A DNA stretch of 64,000 nt, from positions 14,723,261 through 14,787,260 of the forward strand of contig NC_019866.2 of NCBI RefSeq assembly GCF_002234675.1, read 5' to 3'. Below the pieces are notes generated by a model that was not told the DNA's origin, made no database searches, and saw only the letters and a list, made by a program, of their open reading frames with translations. Of this stretch, positions 22,671-34,153 are shown piece after piece. The DNA is from Oryzias latipes (lineage: Eukaryota; Chordata; Actinopteri; Beloniformes; Adrianichthyidae). The position numbers were made by a program, and so were the translations under genes. Every line of letters begins with the position of its first letter. The first letter of the stretch is position 1.

Positions 22671-23100
22671 TCTGAAAAAAGCCATAAAATTATAGTAATA
22701 CACAACATGATTACATTTAATATTTTAAAAGGCTGTTTAAAATAATGGACAGGTTTTTAAAATAAAATGAAACATATTGAGTAATATAATGGCTAATCTG
22801 TGTACAGGTTTTTCCCAATTTCATGATCTTTTTATATATTTATGATAGATTTATTGGTTGATTGTGTATTTGCAGAGGGTCATATTTCTTTATTTATTTA
22901 TGTCAATTATAATTAACAGTTTGGGACTCCATAGGATACAGGCTGGGGTTTGATCAAGGTTTTTGGTACACAAAGATAATTAAACATTAAGGTTTATTAA
23001 AAAAAAAAGTATTTTCCAAAAGCTTCTTCGAGTTAAATATATCCTGCTTACTAGGCAGTGGCCCCCCCTCCTATGGTTGCCGTATGGAGTGGGCCCCCCC
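22671..23100. other. Intergenic with a short motif shared with the VH3 upstream DNA
   Basis: The 23-base motif at 22934-22956 matches 9394-9416 with one mismatch. Otherwise AT-rich and unassigned. Confidence 0.4.
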
Positions 23101-23104
23101 TCTT

Positions 23105-23330
23105 TCGGTTTTATTTGCACCTTAGACATGTAGGGCCCTTGGTAGGGGGGGGGGGGTGCTTGGACATCACTGCCAGCAAGCAGCAGATGTCCTCCTAGCA
23201 CCCTACCCGCCAATTTTAACCGCACCTTAGACATTTAGGGCCCCTTGGTGGGGAGGGTGAGGGGACATCACTGTGAGTAATCAGGAGATGTCCCCTTAGT
23301 GCCCTACCCGCCAATTTTAACTGCACCCCC
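23105..23330. repeat. Two tandem ~110-bp repeat units
   Basis: Units starting GCACCTTAGACAT (23109 and 23223) share the blocks TAGGGCCC, GGACATCACTG, AGATGTCC and CCCTACCCGCCAATTTTAA. The tandem arrangement resembles promoter monomers or UTR repeats of LINEs. Confidence 0.6.
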
Positions 23331-23339
23331 CTTAGTACA

Positions 23340-24670
23340 CACACCCCTCCCCCCTCAATATATACATCCCAACATAAACACACACAAATGCACACACACA
23401 CCCTCTTAAACACACATACACGCACACACATTTTGCAAGGAAGGTGGGACCTAGGACCATCTGTCCCCTGCCTCTTCCCTGGTGGGGGGTACGGGCCCCT
23501 TTGCAACGGCAGCCGTGTCCCCGGGGTGCCGGCTTCCTGGGCCCGGCGGTGCTCTCTCCGCGCGGTGGGGGGGTTCACATTACATCTGAGCCAGGGGTGT
23601 TGATGTCCCTGGGGGGTGGGTTCTGGTCCTTGCTCCTGAGCGCTGGGCCCCGCCAAATTTCCAACTGTGGCCGAGCCTGGTCGGGCCATATTTACAACAC
23701 CCCTTGTGGGCCCTCTTTTTTTCCCCGGGGTTCCCCCCTCCTGGGCGGGGGCGGCGGGCCCCTGCCTTGCTCCTCCCTGGACCAACCATGGGCCGGGCGG
23801 ATGGCTGCCTGGAGTGCGGAGCGGGTCTCCCTTGGGGGGTCCTGGCTCGTACCTGGGGTTGGGGCGGGGGGATACCCAGAACTCCTGGGTGGTGGTGGGG
23901 TGCTCGTCTGGGGCTGTGGGCGTCCTTCTCTGGTGGGGCCCTGCGTTGGGTTCTCCCGGCGCGGCGGGGGGGCTGTTCTCCTGGTTGGGCTGGGGCAGCC
24001 ATCTCTTTCTCTCCGTGCCTCCCTGCTCTCTGGCTCTGGGGGCCTTGCGGCGGTCCTGCTGGCCCTGGCCTGGGTGGCGGGCTTGGTCGCCCGGGCGGCG
24101 GTTGTTCCCTGCCGGTTTCCGTGTGGCGTTGGGGGGATTCCGGCTGCCGCTGCTGCTGCGGTGGGGTCTTGGGGTGGGGATGGCTGGGCGCTCTCCCTCC
24201 TTCTTTACACATTCCACCATCCATTTTATAAGAACATGAGCACTCACCTGAGCACGGGTGTTGGCTCACCTTTGCACTGGCGGTTTGCGTGACTGAATGA
24301 CTGAAATGTTTCACACTAGTTGGTTTTAAGGCATAAGTATGCGTGTGAGCACTATCTGTTTTGTGTACATGTCGACAGATGGACATTTTTGCAGTTAGCA
24401 GGTGTGTTTGACACTTGGGTGTGTGTGTGGACAGGCTCCGCCCTTTTTGTACTGCATTTGAGCCTTACCATGGTGATTAACAACCAGTAAACTTGTTGCT
24501 TTATTCTGCTTCATGGTCTTATCCCCCTTCCCCTCCTACTATCACCCTCCTTCCCCCCCTCTCTCTAACGTCCCTCTCTCTTCTTCCCCTCTTTCCTTTT
24601 CCGTCCGGTCCAACACCAAAGATCTTCAAACATGTTTGAAATTAATAAAGTTTGGCCTCAATTACAAAAG
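23340..24670 (+). mobile_element. 3' UTR of an L1-like (Swimmer-type) LINE
   Basis: A G-rich + strand stretch (about 23440-24190) is followed by conserved 3' UTR text, a pyrimidine-rich segment (24515-24605) and an AATTAATAAAGTTTGG polyadenylation-type end near 24640. A similar G-rich sequence follows the L1-like ORF at 36962. The long open frames here are by-products of GC-rich composition and have no protein signature. Confidence 0.55.
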
Positions 24671-24912
24671 GGGTTTATTCAGACATACCTTTGGTTTGTC
24701 TGAAGATTAATAACCCCTCTTGTTAAAGTAAAATATGTACAACACAAGAGGCCCTCAGCTCTCATCTGTCTGCCCAGCTGTTGGACAGGACAAGTTAGAA
24801 AAAAAATAAATAAATAAATATATATCCTGCTTAGATCTCATATTTTGGATTAATCGATTCTATTGCTCAAAAAAAAAAAAATGCTAATTTCTCATTCCCA
24901 TAACTTCATTGT

Positions 24913-25160
24913 GTGACTCATCAGTTTTATTCCTCTGTAGTTTTCCCAACTCTTCATGTCTACCTTCTGTTTAAAAATGGGCACCAGAACACTTATCCAC
25001 TATTCATTAGACAGCCTCTCATAGTCAAAGATCTTATTAAACAGTCCAGTCAGAAATTCTGCTGCCACTTTTCTTATTACTTTCATACCTTTATAGGTAT
25101 GTTCTACAAAACCAACTGTATTCCCATTCTTTATCCTCTTCCACCATAAGGGGGCACAAT
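24913..25160 (-). pseudogene. Non-LTR reverse transcriptase N-terminal fragment
   Basis: The minus strand reads EFLTGLFNKIF, then VLVPIFKQKVDM and ENYRGIKLMSH. These are the finger/palm motifs (LxPIxKxK..NYRGI) of RTE-like LINE reverse transcriptases. One in-frame stop lies between the blocks and the upstream part is decayed. Confidence 0.65.
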
Positions 25161-26108
25161 CCAATGCTTTTTATGTGTCAGTCCCATGCCGAGGGTTGTG
25201 TCTGACATTAAACCAAAGCCAAATCAGTTATGTCAATCACAAACCCATTTCTAATTTAATTTTAGGAACAAAGGAGACGTGCAGAGCTGTAGAAACAGAG
25301 GAAGCTGATGAGTCAAACAATGAAGTTATGGGAAAGAGTAGAAGAAGAGAGGTAGAGGTCAGAAATGAGCATTTGTGAGCAGCAGCATTGATGCATGCGG
25401 TGAAGAAATCCATGTTTCACGTTTCATTTCATCTCAGAGACTTTCTTAATTCAATGGGAGGGTGGTTGGTGTTAGTGATGAGGACAAAGGATTAGATGGA
25501 GGCAAATGATTGTTATGACTCCTAAAAGACGCAACCAAAAGAAAAAGAAGAATGAATTTACCTTTATCTAAAGTTTTTTTTTCCATTATTATTTTTTTAT
25601 GTCCTGTGGTGAAATTAGATGGTCTGACAAAAAAAACAAACTAACATGTCAGTAATTTTGATATTTGGTTAATTGCTCGCAAAAGTGCACTGATGCAAAA
25701 TTACACATAATTCTGTTAAAATTTAAAGCACTTTGTTGTCTTGATGAGAATTTAAGATTTATTAAAGGTCAGAAAAACTATTAAATAGCTTCATGGCATA
25801 TGTCGCCAACTCGCAACGCTCCATAAAATCTAGGACTCCAGTTAATTTAGCTTCATCTTGAACAGAAAAACAGTGAAGAAAATGTTTTATATAATTGAAA
25901 TCCGAGTTATGCATAAGGAGGTCAAAGTTTTATCTAGTGAGAAAACTTAGAAACATAACCTAAAAAACACTTTTATTTTACACATTTCCTGACATACTAA
26001 CATTAACATTCCCTAACTGCAGTTACAGCAAACATAAAAAACATTCAACAGAATCAAAAGATGCATTACAGTTTAGAAAAGAGGACATTTCAGTGCCTTG
26101 CAGGGTGG
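25161..26108. other. Intergenic upstream of the DH cluster
   Basis: AT-rich stretch. I searched it for nonamer-12-heptamer arrangements and found none before the first DH at 26109. Confidence 0.5.
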
Positions 26109-26176
26109 AGTTTTTGTTCAGGGTTGTGTCACCGTGTGGTATAACGGCCACAGTGAAAAACACCATGACAAAAACC
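26109..26176 (+). other. DH segment D1 with both 12-RSS
   Basis: 5' nonamer AGTTTTTGT (26109-26117), 12-bp spacer, heptamer CACCGTG (26130-26136). The core is TGGTATAACGGC (26137-26148). 3' heptamer CACAGTG (26149-26155), 12-bp spacer, nonamer ACAAAAACC (26168-26176). The structure fits 12/23 joining to VH and JH. The 5' heptamer has one mismatch to CACTGTG. Confidence 0.92.
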
Positions 26177-26644
26177 TCCAGCCTTTATAAGTCATATGTG
26201 ACATTTAAATCTACTATTTAAAAAACCACAAACAAAAACAAACATGTAAACAAAATCCTGCATTCAATAAAAGACATTTTACAGGTAAAAATGTATTTAT
26301 CAGATAGACATAAAATAAACAGCAGTGATGTCAGGAATATAACACCAAGTGTTATATTAAGTAAATATTAAAAAGTAAACATTTTAGGGTCAAAACATAA
26401 TTTATCAGCATTTTAAGACGTACAGTTTTTTCATTTATTTTAGAATAAAACTGTCTAATATTTGCATCTGTTTTTCTTAAGTTCGTTCTTTTATTAATTT
26501 TCTTTAAAATACATTTCCTTGTTTAAGTACAAATGTGTTTTTTTGCAGTCACTCACTTAAAAAATAATTAAGTATAAAATATATTAATTCATTAAAGTCA
26601 TATCAACCCAAAAAGTCCAAAAGTCCCATCAAGTTTTGTGGGCA

Positions 26645-26714
26645 GGTTTTTGTAGGACTGTTTCTCACAGTGTATCCTGGGGGGGCCACAGTGATAAATG
26701 GCAATACAAAAACC
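26645..26714 (+). other. DH segment D2 with both 12-RSS
   Basis: 5' nonamer GGTTTTTGT (26645-26653), 12-bp spacer, heptamer CACAGTG (26666-26672). The core is TATCCTGGGGGGGC (26673-26686), a G-rich D. 3' heptamer CACAGTG (26687-26693), 12-bp spacer, nonamer ACAAAAACC (26706-26714). Confidence 0.92.
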
Positions 26715-27177
26715 TCTTCTGCTTTCAACTGAAGTCTAAAGCCTTTTTAAATTTCAACCAAATATAAAAATAAAAAGTTTTCATATTTCTGGAACTCCAC
26801 AGAAATTCACTATTTAACCTTTTTGTTTTACTCTATTTCTCAGTTTTTCTTTCACTACAATAAAAAACATTTACAAGAACTAAGTTTTATTCTCTATTAT
26901 TAGTTTATACCAACATTATTTCTCATTTTATTTAAATTATATCATAACTTTGTAGCAGAAAAATACTGAGGGATTTGTTACACATAGAAAAAAAGAAACA
27001 AATGTATCTAAACACTTTCTTAACAACTCTAAATGTAAAAATTATGTTTTTTTATGTGCAATATTTGTGAGTCACTTTGGGGAAAAATATTTGATAAATG
27101 TTCAAAGATCAAAATGTAAAATTAAAGGTATGTTATAATTCTAATAAAAAAGAATCATGCAGCGATCAACAGCATGA

Positions 27178-27247
27178 GGTTTTTGTAAGGGACTGAGTCA
27201 CAGTGGAAACTATGGGAACCACAGTGATCCATGCAATGACAAAAACC
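27178..27247 (+). other. DH segment D3 with both 12-RSS
   Basis: 5' nonamer GGTTTTTGT (27178-27186), 12-bp spacer, heptamer CACAGTG (27199-27205). The core is GAAACTATGGGAAC (27206-27219). 3' heptamer CACAGTG (27220-27226), 12-bp spacer, nonamer ACAAAAACC (27239-27247). Confidence 0.92.
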
Positions 27248-27569
27248 TACATTTACTGAAAAAGGAAATTGTTTGTATAGAACTACACATAATGACACAA
27301 ATATGATTCAGAAAAATGTTTATCATAAAGAAGAAAAACCTGTGTAATAATATCAATAAATAAATAAATAAAAATGAATAACATTTTTGGAAGTAATAAG
27401 AAAATCAGCTGTATGTTTTTGTATTTTTAAATAAACTAAAGATGATTTTTTACCAAAGTTTTACAATAGAAATTTTAACAATTTTATAGTGAAAACAAAG
27501 AACAAACACAAGAAAAAAAAACTAATAATGTAAATGTTGCCTTCTTTGCTTATCAGAAAACCTGGATGA

Positions 27570-27639
27570 GGTTTTTGTTAGAGCATGTGTCACTGTGGAT
27601 GGGATGGCAGCCACAGTGTGAAATGGTAATACAAAAACC
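27570..27639 (+). other. DH segment D4 with both 12-RSS
   Basis: 5' nonamer GGTTTTTGT (27570-27578), 12-bp spacer, consensus heptamer CACTGTG (27591-27597). The core is GATGGGATGGCAGC (27598-27611). 3' heptamer CACAGTG (27612-27618), 12-bp spacer, nonamer ACAAAAACC (27631-27639). All four signals are consensus, making it the best-matched D in the set. Confidence 0.93.
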
Positions 27640-28057
27640 TAAGCTGAGCTGAAAACCCAAACACTTATTCTGAAAAACAGAACCAGATAAAGAATTATCT
27701 GAACATTGAAATAGAATGACATTTGTACAGATCACATGTTTAAATGATTACTAAAAGTCACAGGTTTAGTAATTGGTTTTAGTTTTTAGGGAAATGGTCA
27801 AATAAAATAAAAACTCAATGCCAACTATTTCCTATTTTAAAATAATTTTACTGACTTTTATTTTTCTTATGTCTATTAGATATAAATAATATTTCAGTTT
27901 ATTCCAATTTACTGACAATTTACTGTAAGTCCCTTTGGAAGAGGTCAAACATAATTGGAAATTAAAAATACTGAATAATATGTTTCAAGAAACAGTTTTA
28001 AAGAAGAATATTTTGAAAAGAAAATAAACAATTAACAAACAAGAAAAAATGCAGATA

Positions 28058-28085
28058 TGTTTTTGTATGACCATGTATGACTTTG
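28058..28085 (+). pseudogene. DH relic (5' RSS only)
   Basis: Nonamer TGTTTTTGT (28058-28066), a 12-bp spacer and a decayed heptamer GACTTTG (28079-28085) sit at the same spacing downstream as the other Ds. No 3' heptamer/nonamer pair follows, so I read it as a dead DH. Confidence 0.55.
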
Positions 28086-28730
28086 TTGGGTCTTCCCTAA
28101 TTAAATATCAAGTCCATGTATTAAAAAAAAAAACAGGAGCCCAAACTCATCACAGGCTTTAGGAAAGATTTTCAAATGACCAAAACATTATACATTGTGT
28201 TAAAAAACAAACAAAAAAAAAAACAGTTTGGTCATGTTAATAACCTCTGGACAAACAGTTGACTGACTTAACTTTGTTATTTTTTTTTTCTATTGTCCCA
28301 AAAACATGTATTTGGTATTATATTGTGAGGAAAAATGTCACTTTTTTCTTACCCTCATACAAATGTGACAAAAATATAATACAACAAATAAACTTTCAAA
28401 GTCTTTTCATAAAGTGTATGTACAGTTTTTCACATAGTAACTTATATATCTCATCTCTGTATAAAATAAATAATGTAACAAACAGGAACACCACAGAAAC
28501 AGATGTTTCCTCATCCTGTTAAGAAACTGAATTTTTGGACTGAAAGACAGAAGCTTAAAAAGAAATGAGTGAAAATGTTGCACGTCGAGGTAGATACATA
28601 ACATTTTTAATTGATTTAACTGATTTTTAGCATAGAATTAGTTGTAGTTTAGTAGCATTCTTTAACACAGCAAGATGAATACACAAAAAAGAACAACACA
28701 AGATTAAAATGTAATAATAATAATAATAAA
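28086..28730. other. Intergenic, nothing recognised
   Basis: AT-rich sequence after the DH cluster; no coding or RSS features. Confidence 0.45.
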
Positions 28731-29070
28731 TTGGATTTATCAGCCCTTGTTCAGATGCTTAAAGCGCTTACAATGTATCTCCATTATTCACACTCATTCA
28801 TACTTGGTGATGGTAAACTGCTGATGTAGCCACAGCTGCCCTGGGGCAGATTGACAGGAGGGTGGCTGCCATTATGCGCCTATGGCCCCTTCTGACCATC
28901 ACTGGGACATTGATACACATTCACACACCAGTGGAGCAACGCTGGAGGCAGGAGGGTGAAGTGTCTTGTTAAAAAACACAACAACGGTTGACTGGGAATA
29001 GCGAGGATTGAACCACTGATCCTTTGATCATTGACCAGCCTGCTCATCCACCTGAGCAACTGCCTCCCCC
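28731..29070 (-). mobile_element. tRNA-derived SINE, second family
   Basis: The minus strand begins GGGGGAGGCAGTTGCTCAGG, with an A-box-like TTGCTCAGGTGG and a B-box-like GGTTCAATCC, then a long non-tRNA body. It differs from the SINEs at 818, 38934 and 61815. No clear target-site duplication was found; a TAA microsatellite abuts the end at 28711-28730. Confidence 0.65.
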
Positions 29071-29316
29071 TACTACAATGTACTAATAGTAACAGCATTG
29101 GTGAAGGAAATTATATCTATACATTTCTGTGTCCATTGCCTAACAAGTTATTGTAGTAACACAAAAAGAGAAAACATTTAACTTTATGTAAAATTAGATG
29201 CTTAGATTTCCAACATATAATTAAAGCTGTCAAATGTGTGTTTTACTCCTAAACAACCAGATGAATGTATTGCTTGTATATATTCAGAAATACATGCATA
29301 GGAATAGCAACAACAT

Positions 29317-29806
29317 TGTCATGGTCCCATGGAATATTCAGACCGACCCAAACGCTGGAACCCAGAAGAACACTTGGAGACGGGAGGTAAGTTAAGGTGG
29401 TTTAATTCACAGGAGGTGAGTATAGAACTAGATTCTTGATGCGGCGTGGCGGCTGACTGGAGGTTTGTGGCAGGATGAACCAGAGAGCGTGACTTCGGCT
29501 GAGTCCGAGGAGAAGGATGAGGAGCGAGAGCAGAGGACGGCGACCCGAGGTTCCCTTGTGATGAAGACGGTTCCTGAGAGCGGAGCAGAGAGGAACAGTT
29601 AGCGAGGCTGAGATCAGACAAGGTACAAAGCATGAGCTGGCCAGACATAAACACCGTGGGAGTAACAACGAACTGGCACCGAAGAAAGGTCCTGGATCTC
29701 CTTAAGAAGGCGGGGAAGATGATGAGGTAAGTGGAACCAGCTGGTCGCATCCAAGGCAGAGCAGGAAGGGGGGAGGAGGCAGGTAGCTGACCGAGGCACC
29801 ATGTCA
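29317..29806 (-). repeat. Gypsy 3' LTR (left copy)
   Basis: 490 bp, starting TGTCATGGTCCC and ending GGCACCATGTCA on the + strand. Differences from the other LTR seen near 29471, 29650 and 29733. Confidence 0.92.
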
Positions 29807-29817
29807 GTACCCCCCCC

Positions 29818-31515
29818 TCAACGACCGCCACCAGGCGGTCCAGGACGACGGTCCGGGTGGCCACGGAAGAAGTCGTCGATCAGGGAACGGTCCAGAATCA
29901 TAGAGCGGGAGATCCATGAGCGCTCTTCCGGACCGTACCCCAACCAGTCCACGAGAAACTGGAAGCCCCTACCACGGCGCCGGACGTCCAGCACACGACT
30001 GACCGTAAAGGCAGGCGCACCGTCAATGACCCGGGCGGGCGGAGGGGAAGAGGACGGCGGGCACAAAGGGCTATCGCTGACAGGTTTGATCTGGGAAACG
30101 TGGAATGAGGGGTGAACTTTCAGAGCAGCAGGCAGGCGCAGGCGGACACAGGAGGGATTGATGATGCGATCAATCACGTAAGGGCCGATGTATCTGGGAG
30201 CCAGCTTACGTGATGACGCCTGAATGGAGATGTTGCGAGACGATAGCCAAACCTTCTGCCCAGGACGGTAATCGGGACTCACCACCCTGTGACGATTAGC
30301 GATCTGGCAGTTGCTCTCCCTGGTGCGCAGGAGAGCAGCCCTGGCCTGACGCCAAATGTCCTGGCACCGTTGAAGATGGAGCTGAACCGAGGGCACTGCC
30401 AGATCGAATTCCTGAGAAGGAAACAGAGGTGGTGAGTACCCCAATGAGGCTTCGAAGGGAGATAAGCCAGTTGCGGAAGAGGGGTGAATGTTGTGGGCGT
30501 ACTCAACCCAGATGAGAAACTTGGACCAGTCCGACTCGTTCTGAGCTGCCAAGCACCTGAGAGCCGCCTCCAGCTCTTGGTTAACCCTTTCAGCTTGCCC
30601 ATTGGACTGGGGATGGTAACCTGAGCTGAGACTGACCGTGGCCCCGAGGGCAGAACAGAACGATTTCCACACTTGGGACGTGAATTGGGGTCCACGGTCA
30701 GACACGATGTCACAGGGAATTCCATGGTAGCGAAATACGTGATGGATCAGGATCTCTGCGGTGTCTGTGGCGGAGGGAAGCTGGGCCAAGGGAACAAAAT
30801 GAACGACTTTGGAAAAACGATCAATGATCGTCAGAATAACAGTGTGCCCTTGGGAAGGAGGCAACCCAGTAACGAAATCCAGAGCGATGTGCGACCAAGG
30901 CCGACTGGGTATCGGCAGAGGCCGCAGTAGACCCGAGGGGGGTGAATTAGAGTTCTTAGAGCGGGCACAGATGGTACAAGCTGCCACGTACTCACGAACG
31001 TCTTTTTCCAGGGAGGGCCAGAAAAACCTTCGACGAAGCAAATTGATAGTCCGGTGAACCCCTCCATGACAGGCGGTCCGGGAAGCATGCCCCCAAGTGA
31101 GCACCTCGGACCTGAGAGAGTCAGGCACATACAAAGTTCCAGGCGGACAGGTAACGTGATTAGGTATCTCACCCTGGGCTTGCTGGATCTTGTTCTCAAT
31201 CTCCCAGGTGAGAGTACCTATAAAACAGGATTTAGGGAGGATAGCAGAGTCAGAGGGGGTCTCAGAGATTGTGTATTTCCTGGACAAGGCGTCTGGCTTG
31301 ATGTTGCGGCTGCCTGGACGGTAGGTGATATTGAAATTAAACCGGTCAAAGAACAGGCACCAGCGGGCCTGACATGAATTCAGTCTTTTTGCACTGCGTA
31401 GATATACAAGATTCTTATGGTCTGTCCATACAATAAAGGGAAGCTCTGCCCCCTCCAGCCAGTGGCGCCACTCATCCAAAGCCAATTTGATGGCCAGAAG
31501 TTCTCGGTTGCCCAC
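29818..31515 (-). CDS. Gypsy pol C-terminal frame: RNase H, integrase, chromodomain
   Basis: A 565-codon frame that continues pol after the second frameshift. It begins inside RNase H ([18 protein letters not shown], then WTDHKNL). Next comes the integrase zinc finger (an H-H pair followed by CTICARSK), then the integrase core with [19 protein letters not shown] and [17 protein letters not shown] holding the D-D-E residues. The last ~60 residues ([13 protein letters not shown], then [16 protein letters not shown]) form a chromodomain, which targets chromovirus integration to marked chromatin. The frame's own ATG is not the natural start; it is an internal Met after a break. It ends at the polypurine tract beside the LTR. 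Confidence 0.88.
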   Translation of the reverse strand: MGNRELLAIKLALDEWRHWLEGAELPFIVWTDHKNLVYLRSAKRLNSCQARWCLFFDRFNFNITYRPGSRNIKPDALSRKYTISETPSDSAILPKSCFIGTLTWEIENKIQQAQGEIPNHVTCPPGTLYVPDSLRSEVLTWGHASRTACHGGVHRTINLLRRRFFWPSLEKDVREYVAACTICARSKNSNSPPSGLLRPLPIPSRPWSHIALDFVTGLPPSQGHTVILTIIDRFSKVVHFVPLAQLPSATDTAEILIHHVFRYHGIPCDIVSDRGPQFTSQVWKSFCSALGATVSLSSGYHPQSNGQAERVNQELEAALRCLAAQNESDWSKFLIWVEYAHNIHPSSATGLSPFEASLGYSPPLFPSQEFDLAVPSVQLHLQRCQDIWRQARAALLRTRESNCQIANRHRVVSPDYRPGQKVWLSSRNISIQASSRKLAPRYIGPYVIDRIINPSCVRLRLPAALKVHPSFHVSQIKPVSDSPLCPPSSSPPPARVIDGAPAFTVSRVLDVRRRGRGFQFLVDWLGYGPEERSWISRSMILDRSLIDDFFRGHPDRRPGPPGGGR

Positions 31516-31637
31516 ATCATAATTCCGCTCCGCACAGGACTCAGTTTGCGGAAAAAATAAGCGCAGGGCTTTAACTTGCCGGAGGATTCTTCACGCTGAG
31601 ACAGAACGGCGCCAACCCCAGAATCGGAGGCATCCAC
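31380..31637 (-). pseudogene. Gypsy RNase H segment between two frameshifts
   Basis: This short frame holds [14 protein letters not shown], the start of the RNase H domain, and links the RT frame (ending 31640) to the integrase frame (starting 31515). Similarity leaves it near 31530. One shift lies near 31655-31670 and one near 31525-31535. Both look like small indels, so the pol polyprotein cannot be made in full. Confidence 0.8.
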
Positions 31638-31639
31638 TT

Positions 31640-34153
31640 CTACAATGAACTGTTTCGTGATACCGGTTGAATGAGGATGGGAGCTGTGACAAAAAGTTCT
31701 TTGAGTTTTCTGAACGCCATATCGGCAGCTGGGGTCCAGACATAGGGTTGTTTAATAGATGTAAGCTGCGTGAGGGGTGCTGCTATGCTGCTGTAGTTAC
31801 GGATAAACCGCCTGTAAAAGTTTGCGAAACCCAGAAATTGTTGTAGCTTCTTACGGGTCTGTGGAGTTTCCCATTGACTAACCGCTTCAATTTTGGCTGG
31901 ATCTGGTCGTATGTTGCCAGCTTCAATGATAAACCCCAGAAAAGGAACGGAGGAGGTATGAAATTCGCATTTCTCAGCTTTTACGAATAGTTGGTTTTCT
32001 AACAGACGTTCTAGGACGAGACGAACGTGATGCTCATGTTGAGTTAGGTTAGAAGAATAAATCAAGATATCATCAAGATAAACAAAAGCAAACCTATTAA
32101 GGAAGTCGCGAAGGACATCATTAACAAGCCGTTGAAAAACAGCGGGAGCATTAGTGAGGCCGAACGGCATGACCAAATATTCATAGTGGCCCAGGGGTGT
32201 GTTGAAAGCCGTTTTCCATTCATCTCCCTCACGAATGCGAACCAAATGATAAGCGTTTCTCAGGTCTAACTTAGAGAAGATGGTAGCCTGCTGGACAGAG
32301 TCAAAAACCGAATCAATTAATGGGAGAGAATATTTATCCTTAACCGTAATCTGGTTCAACTCACGATAGTCGATGCAGGGCCTCAGGGTTTTGTCTTTTT
32401 TCTCCACAAAAAAGAAACCTGCACCGATCGGAGAAGTGGAGGGACGGATGTGACCAAGAGACAAAGCCTCCTGAATGTATTTTTCCATAGCGCCTTTCTC
32501 GGGTACGGATAAATTGAATAATTTGCCCTTAGGAAGAGGAGCGCAGTTCAGAAGTTCAATGGCGCAATCATACGGCCTATGGGGGGGTAAAGCACTGGCT
32601 TTAAATTTACAAAACACAGCTTTAAGGTCGTGGTAGCACGAGGGCACCTTGGACAGGTCGATTTCTTTAGCTGAAGTGGGAGTAGGGGCAATAGCAGACG
32701 GAATAGCAGAGTGAAGGCAATTTGCCATGCAATAAGTACTCCAGTTGGCGATGCGGGGAGCAGTCCAGTCAATTTGAGGGTTGTGAATTTGAAGCCAGGA
32801 AAATCCCATAATTATGGGAGTCTGAGAGCAACGAGTGACAAAAAACTGGTGGTATTCTCTGTGATTACCGGAAGTAAGAATGAGGACCGGTTTAGTACGT
32901 GATGTGATACGGGTAAGTTGTTTGCCACCTAACCCAGCAACATTAATGGGGGAATCGAGGGGTTCTACAGGTAACGAGAGATGTTTAACCAGATCTAAGT
33001 CGATGAGACTATGTTCGGCGCCAGCATCTATAAGTGCATTCAAATCGTGGACTTGATTTTGATGAGCTACTTTGACAGGTACAAACAAGAACTTGGTTTT
33101 CTTGACATGAATAACGTTATCCCCCCGTGGCCTGTCATCTAACGGGGGGGTTCTGGAGTTTAAACGTTGTCTGCACTGGGAAACAAGATGACCGGGATGA
33201 CCACAATAAAAGCATAACCCTTCTTCACGCCGTTTCTGTCGTTCTTCAGCAGTGAGTTTAGAATGACCTACTTGCATTGGTTCGTCTGGTGCGGTAGCTG
33301 ATGGCTCGTGAGCAGGTAGCGGGACCACATGGTTGGATGAAACAGGGTTTTGAAAAAGGCCCGGAGGTCTAATGCTCCGTTCAGCGTGACGTTCTCGTAC
33401 CCGGATATCAGATCTGAGGGCTGCGGAGACAAGCTCTTCAAGATTGTTAGCCTCTGGTTGTGAACATAAATGATCCTTAATTTTTTCACTCAGGGATTGG
33501 TAGAAAATCCCTTTTAGAGCAGGATCTGGCCAGCCAGCCTCTACAGCTAATATACGGAAGTCAATAAGATGTTCACTTACCGAACGGTTGCCTTGTTTTA
33601 GATTGAGCAACCGTCGGGTGGCTTCCTCCTGCTTACGAGGCTGGTCAAATACTAGACGGAACTCTTCTATGAACCGGTCGAAGGGAAGATGAGAGATTGG
33701 ATGAGCAGCCAAAAAAGCTTGGGCCCACTGGAGTGCTTTGTTTCTGAGAGAATTCACAATTAAAGCAATTCTGCTTTGATCCGTTTGGTAGTGTCTGGGC
33801 GCCTGCTGGAATATGAGCTGGCATTGTAGGAGAAACCCTCCGCAGGCCGTGACGTCACCGCTGAATGGTTCCGGTTGAAGGCGGAAGTTTTCTGGAGTGA
33901 CGGCGGAAGCGGAAGTGAAACTGTTGCCGGAAGCGGGAGCTTGAGTTGTGACTGAGACAGTAGATGCCTGTCCTGTTAGTTCCGTGAGTGTATGGGTAAT
34001 ACAATCGAGACGGCGAAAAAAATCTTGCTGAGCTGCGGACATTTGAGCGAGAGCGTCCGCTTGGCGGCTCAGAAGATTACCTTGGAGGGTAACGTCGTGG
34101 CGAAGTCCTTCCGAGTCAGCTGGGTCGGGAATTTGGCCAGTTCGTTCTGTCAT
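31640..34153 (-). CDS. Gypsy gag-protease-reverse transcriptase frame
   Basis: An 837-codon frame. Residues 1-310 are gag-like. A CCHC zinc knuckle ([14 protein letters not shown]) lies near residues 313-328. The aspartic protease site, in the form [12 protein letters not shown], lies near 370-382; the usual DSGA or DTGA is DAGA here. RT motifs follow, including YLDDILIYS near residue 690. Gag and pol are in one frame, as in Sushi-type elements. The ATG at 34151-34153 lies inside the end of the LTR. The frame stops early at 31640 through a frameshift before RNase H. Confidence 0.9.
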   Translation of the reverse strand: MTERTGQIPDPADSEGLRHDVTLQGNLLSRQADALAQMSAAQQDFFRRLDCITHTLTELTGQASTVSVTTQAPASGNSFTSASAVTPENFRLQPEPFSGDVTACGGFLLQCQLIFQQAPRHYQTDQSRIALIVNSLRNKALQWAQAFLAAHPISHLPFDRFIEEFRLVFDQPRKQEEATRRLLNLKQGNRSVSEHLIDFRILAVEAGWPDPALKGIFYQSLSEKIKDHLCSQPEANNLEELVSAALRSDIRVRERHAERSIRPPGLFQNPVSSNHVVPLPAHEPSATAPDEPMQVGHSKLTAEERQKRREEGLCFYCGHPGHLVSQCRQRLNSRTPPLDDRPRGDNVIHVKKTKFLFVPVKVAHQNQVHDLNALIDAGAEHSLIDLDLVKHLSLPVEPLDSPINVAGLGGKQLTRITSRTKPVLILTSGNHREYHQFFVTRCSQTPIIMGFSWLQIHNPQIDWTAPRIANWSTYCMANCLHSAIPSAIAPTPTSAKEIDLSKVPSCYHDLKAVFCKFKASALPPHRPYDCAIELLNCAPLPKGKLFNLSVPEKGAMEKYIQEALSLGHIRPSTSPIGAGFFFVEKKDKTLRPCIDYRELNQITVKDKYSLPLIDSVFDSVQQATIFSKLDLRNAYHLVRIREGDEWKTAFNTPLGHYEYLVMPFGLTNAPAVFQRLVNDVLRDFLNRFAFVYLDDILIYSSNLTQHEHHVRLVLERLLENQLFVKAEKCEFHTSSVPFLGFIIEAGNIRPDPAKIEAVSQWETPQTRKKLQQFLGFANFYRRFIRNYSSIAAPLTQLTSIKQPYVWTPAADMAFRKLKELFVTAPILIQPVSRNSSL

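Noticed and set aside
23216..24386. Long open frames (up to 343 codons) on both strands
   Set aside because: Pro/Gly/Arg-rich translations in all frames come from GC-rich LINE 3' UTR sequence. There is no domain and both strands are equally open.
26109..28085. CRISPR-like array (regularly spaced short conserved blocks)
   Set aside because: The regular blocks are nonamer/heptamer pairs of DH segments with 12-bp spacers, not direct repeats with spacers.
29319..29864. 181-codon minus-strand frame and its twin at 34150-34638
   Set aside because: These frames lie entirely in the two LTRs; the duplication is due to the LTRs and not to genes.
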